From Bacteroides coprosuis DSM 18011 (GTDB taxonomy: Bacteria; Bacteroidota; Bacteroidia; Bacteroidales; Bacteroidaceae): a stretch of 64,000 nucleotides of DNA. Below the pieces are notes generated by a model. It saw only the letters and a program-made list of their open reading frames with translations, ran no database searches and was not told where the DNA came from. Both the position numbers and the translations under genes were made by a program. The stretch spans positions 2,100,780-2,164,779 of the forward strand of contig CM001167.1 of assembly GCA_000212915.1 (NCBI GenBank), read 5' to 3'. Below, piece after piece: positions 54,435 through 63,706 of the stretch (its first letter is position 1; each line of letters starts with the position of its first letter).

Positions 54435-55445
54435 TCAATCCATTCCAGCCACAACAATTAATGTTAAGCCGAGAATGAAGAGGATAAACATAAGAGTCAG
54501 TAATCTATTAATGGTTTTGCTACCTCCTTTAAACTCTTTCCAGATAAACACACCCCAAAGGGCGGCTATCATAGGTGCTCCTTGCCCCAGAGCATAGGAT
54601 ATAGCAGGACCAGCCTTACCGGCCGAAATATAACTCAAAGCAGTACCTACGCCCCATATTACTCCTCCTAGAATACCCACAAGGTGAGTACTTATCTTGC
54701 CTTTAAAATACTCTTTGTAAGAGACAGGTTTACCCACAAAAGGATATTTCATCACCAGCGTATTGAAGATAAAGTTGCTACCCAGAATACCCAGAGAAAA
54801 AATAAACAAGGCTGAGTATGGAGTTGCCATACCCGCTAAAGGCTGAGTTAGATTTTCGAGATCCATCGCAGAGGCCACAAAGCGGTAGAACAAAGACATC
54901 AGTACACCTGCCAAAACAGCAATGAGAATACCCTTACGGTTCTTATTGCTTTCTTCGGAGCCTTGACTAGCCTTACCGGCTGCAATACCATTCAAAACGA
55001 TGGCTATAACAATCAAAGCTACTCCGGCAAAAAGCATGGAGGGATCTCCCTTGGGTGTTGAAAAGTAATTTACAAATACGCCTAATACCAAAGCCAATCC
55101 CACTCCCACGGGAAAAGCTACAGACATCCCCGAAAGAGAAATGGCTGTAGACAACAGAATATTTGCTGCATTAAAGATCACACCACCTAGAAATGCACTC
55201 CAAAAGTTTGCCGAACTAACTTGTGATAAATCAGTAATAAAAGATCTGCCTTCGGTACCTACACTTCCCAATGTCAAGCCCACAACTAAAGACAGCAAAA
55301 CAATGCCTATCACATAATCCCAATAGTAGAGTTCGTATCGCCAGCTTTTAGCAGCTAACTTCTGGGTATTTCCCCACGAACCCCAACAGAGCATCGTTAT
55401 AAAACAAAATACGATAGCTAGAAAATAGTTTTCTACTATATACAT
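54435..55445 (-). CDS. DMT-superfamily permease (ureide-permease/GRP-like), probable ribose or nucleoside transporter
   Basis: 336 aa with ten hydrophobic helices. Signatures: CWGSWGNTQKLA near residue 20, YYWDYVIGIVLLSLVVG near 40, and SVAFPVGVGLALVLGVFVNY near 108 with charged loops between. The sequence resembles plant ureide permease and bacterial glucose/ribose porters. Ribokinase lies upstream on the same strand (360-bp gap), which suggests ribose import. A nucleobase or another sugar is possible. Confidence 0.75.
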   Translation of the reverse strand: MYIVENYFLAIVFCFITMLCWGSWGNTQKLAAKSWRYELYYWDYVIGIVLLSLVVGLTLGSVGTEGRSFITDLSQVSSANFWSAFLGGVIFNAANILLSTAISLSGMSVAFPVGVGLALVLGVFVNYFSTPKGDPSMLFAGVALIVIAIVLNGIAAGKASQGSEESNKNRKGILIAVLAGVLMSLFYRFVASAMDLENLTQPLAGMATPYSALFIFSLGILGSNFIFNTLVMKYPFVGKPVSYKEYFKGKISTHLVGILGGVIWGVGTALSYISAGKAGPAISYALGQGAPMIAALWGVFIWKEFKGGSKTINRLLTLMFILFILGLTLIVVAGMD

Positions 55446-55805
55446 GTTTTTCTTCGTTTTAAGATTAAGATTTTATTTATCTGTTCTTATTGTAAATAGA
55501 TGTTAAGCAAGAATTGATAAATGAGTACGAGCTTTCCATTAACTCACCTCTTTGTCTGATGGAAATAGTAATCCTCTTCAAAAGATCGAATATACATAAG
55601 TTACGAACCACATACTAAGACATCTATATAGGAATACATCAACTTATTGTACATCCTCAGGGGTGAGCTAAATTCTGCTCGCACCTTTTATCAACTTAAC
55701 TAACTAATCAATGATAACAAAAGCCGTTTGAGTATCAACTCATAGGATTTGTCCTAAAATCACATTTTGAAATCAAGCTTCTTCAAAACATCTATAAACA
55801 CCTAC
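55446..55805. other. Intergenic region between ribokinase and permease genes
   Basis: No ORF, hairpin with T-tract or exact TAnnTTTG site was recognised. The gap suggests the permease has its own promoter. Confidence 0.4.
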
Positions 55806-56717
55806 TTATTTTTTAAAATGATCTACTTCTCTTCGTGTAGGAATAGAAGATTGAGCTCCCATACGTGTTACTACGATAGCAGAAGCCTTAGAAGCAAAGT
55901 TTACAGCTTCTCTCATACTTTTACCCTCTACCAGAGCGGAACATATTGCGCCATTAAAAGTATCGCCTGCTCCCGTAGTATCTACCGTTTCTACTTCATA
56001 AGCTTTCACCAAATAGGCTTCTCCATTATCTAAAATAAAAGAGCCTTCTGAGCCTAGGGTTATAATTACATTTTGTACCCCTTTAGCGGCTATGGCGCGA
56101 GCAGCCTTTTCAGCAGATTCCAACCCTGTTATTTTAATTCCCGAAAGCAGTTCTGCTTCACCTCTATTGGGGGTGATTAAATAGAGCTTGCTCAAGAGCT
56201 CTGCAGATAAAACCTGTACGGGTGCAGGATTGAGTACTACTTTAACTCCACTGGCATAAGCTATCTGGGCAGCAGCCTCAACAGCAGGCATAGGAATTTC
56301 TAACTGCATCAAGAGTATCTCACTTGTACTAATCTCTTCTTTCGCTTTTTCAATGTCTTCGGGTAGCAGCTTTGCGTTTGCTCCAGGAGCAACAACAATG
56401 CTATTCTCCCCATGATCATCTACCATGATGAGCGCTACTCCAGAGGGCTCGGTAGAATCGGATGATACAAAACGCGTATCTATCCCCTCATTCTCAAAGG
56501 TAGATATCGATTTTCTGCCAAACACATCATTTCCTGTTTTGGCTACAAAAACAGTCTTTGCTCCCAATCGAGCTGTTGCAACAGCCTGATTAGCTCCTTT
56601 GCCTCCTGGGTTCATTAAAAAAGCTCCTCCACCTATCGTCTCACCTGGAAGAGGTAATCTTTTTGATTTCACAACCATATCTGTGTTGCTACTACCTACT
56701 ACAGTTATCTTTTTCAT
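55806..56717 (-). CDS. rbsK: Ribokinase (PfkB family)
   Basis: 303 aa. PfkB signature 1 is at GGKGANQAVATARLG (residues 38-52). Signature 2, with the catalytic base, is DTTGAGDTFNGA (D252). The N-terminal VVGSSNTDMVVKSKRLPLPGETI matches ribokinases that phosphorylate D-ribose at O5. The adjacent permease supports a ribose role. Confidence 0.92.
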   Translation of the reverse strand: MKKITVVGSSNTDMVVKSKRLPLPGETIGGGAFLMNPGGKGANQAVATARLGAKTVFVAKTGNDVFGRKSISTFENEGIDTRFVSSDSTEPSGVALIMVDDHGENSIVVAPGANAKLLPEDIEKAKEEISTSEILLMQLEIPMPAVEAAAQIAYASGVKVVLNPAPVQVLSAELLSKLYLITPNRGEAELLSGIKITGLESAEKAARAIAAKGVQNVIITLGSEGSFILDNGEAYLVKAYEVETVDTTGAGDTFNGAICSALVEGKSMREAVNFASKASAIVVTRMGAQSSIPTRREVDHFKK

Positions 56718-56957
56718 ACGATTAGATTTAATCTTGATATACTAATTATTGGCGTTTTCATTTAATTGTGCTTCAAAGATAATTCCTTTATCATTCCTAT
56801 ATTAACGTAATTATTGTAATTTTAGAATCACAAAAGAGTATATAGATAGACATCTAATAGATAACTAACTAATTATTAATACTCTACTATTTAAATACTC
56901 TTCTGTATTTAAGATTTACAAAGCATTCAAGAATGCTGTATTGGCATCAAAATAGAT

Positions 56958-58478
56958 ATGAAAACTAGTGATACTTTACTCCTCTTAATAGATTCTTTAA
57001 CTAAAGCAGAAAAGAAAAGTTTTAGTCAAACGGCTTTAAATTCAGATTATTATGATTTATACCTCCTGATTACCAATAATCCAGGGAAGGACTCAGAAGA
57101 GATAAAGGGGCTTTATGAGATGGAGAAACCTCAATCCAACTTTAATGTGCAGGTAAACTACCTTTACACTAAGTTATTGGATAATCTATTGTCCTTACAA
57201 TCGAGTAGTGATATAGAACTCAACCTCTTTAATTCTCTTTTTAAGGCAAAGATATTAGCTCAAAAGTCGCTCTTCCAAGAGGCTCTCCAGCTTTATAAGG
57301 TAGTGCAGCTAAAGGCGAAAGAGTTGCATTTGGAATATCTATTACTCAAAGCTCTACAAGAGGAACTCAAGCTTTTGCTGTTTCTAAATTTTCCCAACCT
57401 AACCGAAGATGAACTAAGTACAAAGCACTTTGAGATTACCGAAAGCCTGAAAAGGGCACGTAGAGAGAATGAATCATCTGTATTGTACGATTTACTTAAA
57501 TACCGCACTCTCCACCATGATGTAATGCGTAGTGAAGAACAGAGGGATGCTCTGAATGATTTATTACTCAGCGAACTAAGCATTAGCTCTTCGAGTGATC
57601 GACATTTAAAAAGCTTTGAATCGGATATGCTACACCAGCTCTTTCAATCTACTTATCTGCTAGGGGTAAATGATTATAATGCGGCTTTGAGTTCGCTAAA
57701 AGAACTGATACACCTCTTTGAGGAGAACACCCAGCGGTGGGAAAAGAATCCGTATTACTATGTGGTTACTCTTGAAAGCATCTTGTACAACCTAAGGGCT
57801 ATCCATGAATATAAGTCGATCTCCTTCTTTCTAGGTAAGCTTGAAGAGATACAGAGTAAAGACAAAGAGATTAATGCCTTAAGGGATATCATTCAAACAT
57901 TGTACACCTTATATCCTCTTATTGATACGGGACAATTTAAAGAGGCTTCTGCTTATATTGAGCAGAATAGGGCTAAGATCGAGGGGATGCTTCCTCTTCT
58001 GAATCGAGATAAAAAAGCAGAGGTGATATTGTGCTGGAGCATTGTTCTAGTAGGATTGGGGCAGTTTAGGGAAGTGAAAGATTTACTTCACCCCATCATT
58101 TTTCAGAGTAAACACTTTTATTACCTACCCATCTTCCGTGCTATTCGGCTGATTCACCTAATCAGTATCTACGAACTAGGGATACTCGATGAATATGAAT
58201 TTGAGATACGGGCATTCAAACGTGATTTGAACAAGAACAAGAAGGCATACCAAGTGGAATCTTTTATTCTGAAGTTCCTAACTTCTAAGAAAGTCTATTT
58301 CCAAAAGCGAGAGAAACAAAGGCAGACCATTCAACCCATCATTGAAGCCATACGTCAAGATATTTATGAGAAACAGATCCTGAACTTATTCGATTTCACG
58401 AAATGGGTGGAGTCCAAAGTCTGGGATGTTTCTTTTACCCAACTTCTAGAAAACAAGAAAGACTCACCTTTGCATTAA
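56958..58478 (+). CDS. Alpha-helical repeat protein of unknown function
   Basis: 506 aa, soluble, almost entirely helical with leucine-rich amphipathic helices in TPR-like spacing (LFQEALQLYKVVQLKAKELH near 115; LGQFREVKDLLHPIIFQ near 360). No signal peptide or catalytic motif. A similar type of long helical protein of unknown role is common in Bacteroidetes. Single gene; hairpin AAGACTCAC/GTGAGTCTT (58459-58493) overlaps its end. Confidence 0.7.
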   Translation: MKTSDTLLLLIDSLTKAEKKSFSQTALNSDYYDLYLLITNNPGKDSEEIKGLYEMEKPQSNFNVQVNYLYTKLLDNLLSLQSSSDIELNLFNSLFKAKILAQKSLFQEALQLYKVVQLKAKELHLEYLLLKALQEELKLLLFLNFPNLTEDELSTKHFEITESLKRARRENESSVLYDLLKYRTLHHDVMRSEEQRDALNDLLLSELSISSSSDRHLKSFESDMLHQLFQSTYLLGVNDYNAALSSLKELIHLFEENTQRWEKNPYYYVVTLESILYNLRAIHEYKSISFFLGKLEEIQSKDKEINALRDIIQTLYTLYPLIDTGQFKEASAYIEQNRAKIEGMLPLLNRDKKAEVILCWSIVLVGLGQFREVKDLLHPIIFQSKHFYYLPIFRAIRLIHLISIYELGILDEYEFEIRAFKRDLNKNKKAYQVESFILKFLTSKKVYFQKREKQRQTIQPIIEAIRQDIYEKQILNLFDFTKWVESKVWDVSFTQLLENKKDSPLH

Positions 58479-58522
58479 AGCCTAGTGAGTCTTCACGATT
58501 CTGTTTGTCTAAGAAAGAGTTC

Positions 58523-59671
58523 TTATTGTTCTTTTACGCGCACACTCCAAAACATCATGTAGAGAATGCCTAGTGATAAAACAATCAATCCTCCTACCTG
58601 AGTGTTCATCGCATCGCTAGCTATACCCATAATGAGTGGGAAGATAGCCCCACCAAAAAGACCAGTTACCATTAAGGCTGAAACTTCATTCTTATTGTCG
58701 GGCAGATAGAGCATACATCGGGATACGATAATGGGGTAAACATTGGAGTTTCCTATGGCTACTAGCCCTATACAGAGGTAGAGTGTATAGACATTATCTG
58801 CAAAAAACAAGCCCGCAGCTCCCAGAATGATAATGAGCATACTCACATTGTAAAATACCTTGTGAGAAACCTTAGATAAGACCAAAGAGCCTAAGAAGCA
58901 CCCCACTGTTCGGAATAAGAAATAGACACTATTGGCATACGTTGCGACCTCAATAGAGCCTCCTACTCGTTCGACCATCAACTTGGGCGATGCAATATTC
59001 ATACCTACATCTAAACCTACATGACACAGCATAGATAGGAATGAGAGCAGGATAACCCGATGTCCTAGTAAGGAAAATGCTGCTTTCATACTCATCGACT
59101 TAGATACCTTTTGTTCGTGTATGGGCGTAAAGTGAAGAATGAGGATGGATAGAATGGAATAAGCAATGAGAAAGGGAAAAAGATATCTCCAACTACCTAA
59201 GTAGAAACTAGCCCAAGCACCTAATATGGGAATAAGGAAAGAGCCTAATGCCTTCACAAATTGCCCGAAGGTTAAGGCACTTGCCAAACTTTTACCACTT
59301 ACAATATTGGCTAGCAAGGGGCTTAAGCCAACTTGTATTAAAGTTATTCCTACTCCCAGTATCAAGAAAAAAACAACTACACTAGGAAGTGTATAACTGA
59401 TTAATAGACAAGACAAGGCTGCACACATCACCAGAATACTAAGCATCACGGTTTTCTTCTGACCTATTTTATTCATTAAAGCTCCCGTAGGAACCGAAAA
59501 CAACAAAAAGGAAAGAAACAACATAAAAGAGAGTATGCCTACAAAGGTATCACTCAACTGGAAGTCGACCTTCACATAATTAGTGGCAATGCCGATGATA
59601 TCCAAAATGCCCATAGCAAAGAAGGCTGACATCACCGAGGCTATGCTCAAAGCTACATATTTCTTATTCAT
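58523..59671 (-). CDS. Major facilitator superfamily transporter
   Basis: 382 aa with 12 hydrophobic segments. The MFS loop 2-3 motif reads GALMNKIGQKKTVML near residue 65. The N-terminal TM1 region (FFAMGILDIIGIATNYVKVDF) resembles sugar/fucose-type permeases. Substrate unknown. No sugar genes adjacent. Confidence 0.85.
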   Translation of the reverse strand: MNKKYVALSIASVMSAFFAMGILDIIGIATNYVKVDFQLSDTFVGILSFMLFLSFLLFSVPTGALMNKIGQKKTVMLSILVMCAALSCLLISYTLPSVVVFFLILGVGITLIQVGLSPLLANIVSGKSLASALTFGQFVKALGSFLIPILGAWASFYLGSWRYLFPFLIAYSILSILILHFTPIHEQKVSKSMSMKAAFSLLGHRVILLSFLSMLCHVGLDVGMNIASPKLMVERVGGSIEVATYANSVYFLFRTVGCFLGSLVLSKVSHKVFYNVSMLIIILGAAGLFFADNVYTLYLCIGLVAIGNSNVYPIIVSRCMLYLPDNKNEVSALMVTGLFGGAIFPLIMGIASDAMNTQVGGLIVLSLGILYMMFWSVRVKEQ

Positions 59672-59817
59672 TCTTAATTAATTATCCATAAGCGAGTGCA
59701 AAGCTAGGAAAACTATCTCTTACTTACGAACATCTTTTAAAAATTAGCCCCTATAATATCCCAAGAATTAAGCAAAAACTTGTATCTTTTGAAAAGAATT
59801 AAGACAAAACTATTACT

Positions 59818-60252
59818 ATGCAAATTCCTGATGACGTTTTCGATAAAATTGAAGACCTCTCCGAGCAAGGCAATGAAGCGATGGACAACGAACAATACAG
59901 CCTGGCTATAGATATATTTATGAGAGCTTATAAGCTTCTTCCCGAGCCAAAAGACAGATGGGAAGCTTACATTTGGCTACAGGCCTCTATTGGTGATGCT
60001 TATTTTCAAGAGAAGGAATATGAGATTTCCATCAAGTACTTTCAAGATATTTTCAATAGTGGAGAGGTTGAAGATCCTTTTGTAATGCTTCGCTTAGGTC
60101 AAAACTACTACTCCCTGAAGGAGTATGAGTTGGCAAAAGAGTTTTTGCTTCGTGCCTACCAACTGGATGGCATAACCATCTTTGAAGAAGATATGAGTTT
60201 TTACAACTGGCTTAGTCAAAATGTCAATTTAAGTAGTAAACAAATGAATTAG
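59818..60252 (+). CDS. Small tetratricopeptide-repeat protein
   Basis: 144 aa with three TPR-like helix pairs: QGNEAMDNEQYSLAIDIFMR near 19, AYFQEKEYEISIKYFQDIF near 62, and LGQNYYSLKEYELAKEFLLR near 98. Cytosolic. It is followed at 20 bp by a 116-aa gene on the same strand; such pairs occur among orphan immunity clusters. Binding partner unknown. Confidence 0.8.
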   Translation: MQIPDDVFDKIEDLSEQGNEAMDNEQYSLAIDIFMRAYKLLPEPKDRWEAYIWLQASIGDAYFQEKEYEISIKYFQDIFNSGEVEDPFVMLRLGQNYYSLKEYELAKEFLLRAYQLDGITIFEEDMSFYNWLSQNVNLSSKQMN

Positions 60253-60272
60253 TCCCAATACCTCTATATACA

Positions 60273-60623
60273 ATGTCCCTTTTTGAGTTAAAATTTGAAG
60301 CTGAAAACATTCATACCTCACTAGATCGCAGGGAGAACTACCGTATGGTGGGCTTCTCCAACGATAGCTATGTGTATAAAAACTATGTGATACTCCAAAG
60401 AGCCATTTGTTCCTCTTCACAAGATCATTCTATTTATCTGGAATGGAATGGCAATGTATGCACCAACACCATTCATAAAGCCACTCTCTCTTTTCACCTT
60501 TTTACAATCGAGTTTAATAGTACTCGGATTATTGTAGATCTTAGTAACGTCTCTCTAGACCTCAAAATCATCAATTACCTAGAGTCTATATTGGGTAATC
60601 TTTTGGAGATTAAAATGATGTAG
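60273..60623 (+). CDS. Small acidic protein, possible immunity protein
   Basis: 116 aa, MSLFELKFEAENIHTSLDRR.., beta-rich with a final helix. No signal peptide. Length and company (TPR gene 20 bp upstream) are reminiscent of immunity proteins of contact-dependent toxins, but no toxin is present and the family is not certain. Confidence 0.6.
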   Translation: MSLFELKFEAENIHTSLDRRENYRMVGFSNDSYVYKNYVILQRAICSSSQDHSIYLEWNGNVCTNTIHKATLSFHLFTIEFNSTRIIVDLSNVSLDLKIINYLESILGNLLEIKMM

Positions 60624-60873
60624 GCTATTCAGCATAAAACTTCCCTTTACCGAGGAGAATGGACGAACCTTTACGCTTTGCCCCTCGCCCCTTTTCGTAA
60701 AGTATTTTCGAGGTTAGCCCTCCTTTTTTCCTCTTTTTACTATCTTTGCTCTACAACCTCTTAACTATCGGGTACAAAAGCCGAACTAAATATTCTGAAC
60801 TAATCTTTCATAGCATTTAATCTTATATCTACTTAGCGAAGAAACGTATAATGAATTTTTATAAATAACTTTT

Positions 60874-62451
60874 TTGATGAAACCAATCTATTCAAAATTA
60901 CTCTATTCTATAGCAGGAACTGCCTCTTTAGCGGCTCTAGCATCTTGCTCTGAGAAAAAAGCAGACGAGCATCGTCCGTATAATATTGTGTATATTATGA
61001 CCGATGATCATACGCAACAAATGATGAGTTGCTATGATAATCGATATATGGAAACGCCAAACTTAGACCGTATTGCCCAAGATGGGGTACGTTTTACCAA
61101 TAGTTTTGTAGCCAACTCACTTAGTGGACCTAGTAGGGCATGTATGGTAACAGGAAAACATAGCCATGCCAATGGGTTTACAGACAATACTACTTGTGTG
61201 TTTGATGGCTCTCAACAAACGATGCCCAAGCTTCTACAAAAGGCAGGATACCAAACAGCATTGATTGGTAAATGGCATCTTGAAAGTTTGCCTACTGGAT
61301 TCGATTTCTGGCAAATAGTACCTGGACAAGGAGATTACTATAATCCTAATTTCATCACGATGGAGAATGATACCATCCAAGAACAAGGATACCTCACCAA
61401 CCTGATTACTGAATTGAGCGAAAGCTGGCTCGACAAACACAAAGACAGTGACAAGCCTTTTGCTCTATTCATTCATCATAAAGCGATTCATAGAAACTGG
61501 ATGGCAGATTTGAAAGATCTTCCTCTTTTTGAGGACAAAACATTCCCGCTGCCAGCCAACTTTTACGATGATTATGAAGGCAGACCTGCCGCGGCTTCAC
61601 AAGAGATGAGCATTGACAAAGACATGGATTTAATCTACGACTTAAAGATGAATCGCTCGAATAAGGATAGCCGATTGAAAGAGATGTATGAAAGTTTTGT
61701 CGGTAGAATGACTCCTGAGCAAAAGGCAGAATGGGATGCGTTCTATGATCCGATTATCGAAGATTTCTATGCACAAAACCTGACTGGCAAAGATTTGACA
61801 AATTGGAAATTCCAACGTTATATGCGTGATTACATGAAGACTGTAAAATCTCTTGATGATAACGTGGGCAAAGTTCTCGATTACCTAGAGCAAAATGGAT
61901 TAATGGACAATACGCTTGTGGTATATACCTCCGATCAAGGTTTCTATATGGGAGAGCATGGCTGGTTCGACAAACGATTTATGTATGAGGAATCGATGCG
62001 TACTCCTTTGATTATGCATCTTCCAAAGGGCTTTGATAAAAAGGGAGATATTCCTCAGTTGGTACAAAACATCGACTATGCTCCTACTTTCTTAGATTTG
62101 GCAGGGGCTCCTATCCCCGAAGATATTCAAGGCGTATCTCTTCTTCCTCTTTTAAAAGGAGAAACACCTCAAAGTTGGAGAACCTCACTATACTACCACT
62201 TCTACGAATATCCTGCTGAGCATGCGGTGAAACGTCACTACGGAATACGTACCGAACGTTATAAGCTTATTCACTTCTACAATGATATTGATGTATGGGA
62301 ACTATACGATTTACAAGAAGATCCTTCGGAGATGCACAATATTTATGGAACGAAGGGAACAGAAGAGTTGGCTACCCAACTAAAACAAGAGCTTGTGGAC
62401 TTGCAGAAACAATACAAGGATACAGCAGCTCTTTCCCTTAATGGTTTTTAG
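60874..62451 (+). CDS. Lipoprotein S1-family sulfatase (serine-type formylglycine)
   Basis: 525 aa. Lipobox LAALASC (Cys25). Metal-binding IMTDDHT (D44, D45) and the sulfatase signature S84-G-P-S-R88 followed by ACMVTGKHSHANG: the serine is converted to formylglycine by an anSME maturase, as in anaerobes. Also GKWHLE near 130, and the C-terminal SDQGFYMGEHGWFDKR with Asp/Gln metal ligands. It removes sulfate from glycans or mucin; the exact sugar cannot be read. No SusC/D pair or other carbohydrate enzyme is adjacent. Confidence 0.92.
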   Translation: MMKPIYSKLLYSIAGTASLAALASCSEKKADEHRPYNIVYIMTDDHTQQMMSCYDNRYMETPNLDRIAQDGVRFTNSFVANSLSGPSRACMVTGKHSHANGFTDNTTCVFDGSQQTMPKLLQKAGYQTALIGKWHLESLPTGFDFWQIVPGQGDYYNPNFITMENDTIQEQGYLTNLITELSESWLDKHKDSDKPFALFIHHKAIHRNWMADLKDLPLFEDKTFPLPANFYDDYEGRPAAASQEMSIDKDMDLIYDLKMNRSNKDSRLKEMYESFVGRMTPEQKAEWDAFYDPIIEDFYAQNLTGKDLTNWKFQRYMRDYMKTVKSLDDNVGKVLDYLEQNGLMDNTLVVYTSDQGFYMGEHGWFDKRFMYEESMRTPLIMHLPKGFDKKGDIPQLVQNIDYAPTFLDLAGAPIPEDIQGVSLLPLLKGETPQSWRTSLYYHFYEYPAEHAVKRHYGIRTERYKLIHFYNDIDVWELYDLQEDPSEMHNIYGTKGTEELATQLKQELVDLQKQYKDTAALSLNGF

Positions 62452-62487
62452 GAGCCAGAAGCATTCCTTGAAATAAAATAAGACAAG

Positions 62488-62521
62488 AAGCCTTCCCAAA
62501 AAGAATTGGGAAGGCTTTTTT
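62488..62521 (+). terminator. Terminator of the sulfatase gene
   Basis: AAGCCTTCCCAA pairs with TTGGGAAGGCTT, followed by TTTT. Confidence 0.92.
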
Positions 62522-62606
62522 ATGGGGTATTGCAAAGGTATTTTTATACATAGCCATAAAGTATATAAATACATCTTTTCTGCATTATAAGGTAGAACGA
62601 TATTTG

Positions 62607-62694
62607 GACACCGACAAGAGGATGACATGACACCGACATGTTACTACTTTGACACCGATAAGAGGAACTCTTGTCCCTGATAAGAAAAACAAAT
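62607..62694 (+). repeat. 22-bp tandem repeat element, copy E (four units)
   Basis: Units start at 62607, 62629, 62651 and 62673: GACACCGACAAGAG, GACACCGACATG, GACACCGATAAGAG, GTCCCTGATAAGA. Located between the sulfatase gene and IS copy 2, 89 bp from the IS end. Confidence 0.9.
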
Positions 62695-62830
62695 GGTTAA
62701 ATATACATTTTGTATCAAGCAGAGGATTCGGATGCTATCTGAAAGAACGAGTCGTTTTTAGTTCTATTTTGATAAGGGTATTTGTCTCGTCCTAAATAAA
62801 CGATACAGTTTATTACACAAATATAAATCA

Positions 62831-63706
62831 TTAATCCAGTTGTAGAGATTCTTCTACAGCTGGATTTTGTTTTTTATACTTTTTTATTTTAATCTCTTGT
62901 TGTAGGTGCATTTCTTGTGGGGTTTTCATATTACAGGAGTAATGTGGTCTTTGTGTATTATATATCTCAATAGCTTGTTTGACCAAAATTTTCATTGTTT
63001 TTAAATCAACCTTATATTTCTCTAAAAGAAATTCTTGTTTTAATATACCATTGACTCTTTCAGCAATTGCATTAGCATAGGGGTCATAACTTTCAGTCAT
63101 ACTGGGTGTTATTTTCATTTGTCTTAGTCTCTTTTGATATTCATTACTACAATACTGTATACCCCTATCGGAGTGATGTATCAACTCTTTTTCTTTATAG
63201 ATTCTATTTCTATTGGCCATATTTAAAGCCTTTAAACTTCCTGCTGTGGCCAAGCTAGTAGATAGGTTATATCCCATAATTTTCTTTGAATAAGCGTCTG
63301 TTATTAAACTTAAATAATAGTTACCCCGACCTCCAATATATGTAATATCAGAGACCCAGACTTGTTCTGGACGATTAATGTCTAGTAGTTCTATAAGATT
63401 TTTGTATTTTCTAAAACGATGATGTGAGTTAGTGGTTGTTTTATAATTCTTTTCAGGATTAATGAGCATATGATTAGCTGCAAGTATAGAGAATAACTTA
63501 TCACGTCCTACTCCAAGTCTATTTAATTGTTCTTGAAGCAGAAAATACAGCTTACGAGTGCCTATACGCGGCATTATCTGGCGCACACCTTGGACTAAAT
63601 TAATCACTTTTGATGCTCTTAGTCGTTTTTGCCTAAAGGATTTTTTAGATCGATAATAAACCTGTCTATCATACCCGAGAAGTTTACAGGTTGAGCTAAT
63701 GCTCAT
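62831..63706 (-). CDS. IS3-family orfB transposase (intact)
   Basis: 291 aa DDE integrase-core transposase. An N-terminal helical region (HTH_21-like: RKLYFLLQEQLNRLGVGRDK) is followed by the rve core: first Asp in VWVSDITYIGG, second in HHSDRGIQYCSNEY, and Glu in ANAIAERVNGILKQEF. Identical at the start to the broken copy at 13198-14074, and it shows what that copy lost. Confidence 0.95.
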   Translation of the reverse strand: MSISSTCKLLGYDRQVYYRSKKSFRQKRLRASKVINLVQGVRQIMPRIGTRKLYFLLQEQLNRLGVGRDKLFSILAANHMLINPEKNYKTTTNSHHRFRKYKNLIELLDINRPEQVWVSDITYIGGRGNYYLSLITDAYSKKIMGYNLSTSLATAGSLKALNMANRNRIYKEKELIHHSDRGIQYCSNEYQKRLRQMKITPSMTESYDPYANAIAERVNGILKQEFLLEKYKVDLKTMKILVKQAIEIYNTQRPHYSCNMKTPQEMHLQQEIKIKKYKKQNPAVEESLQLD

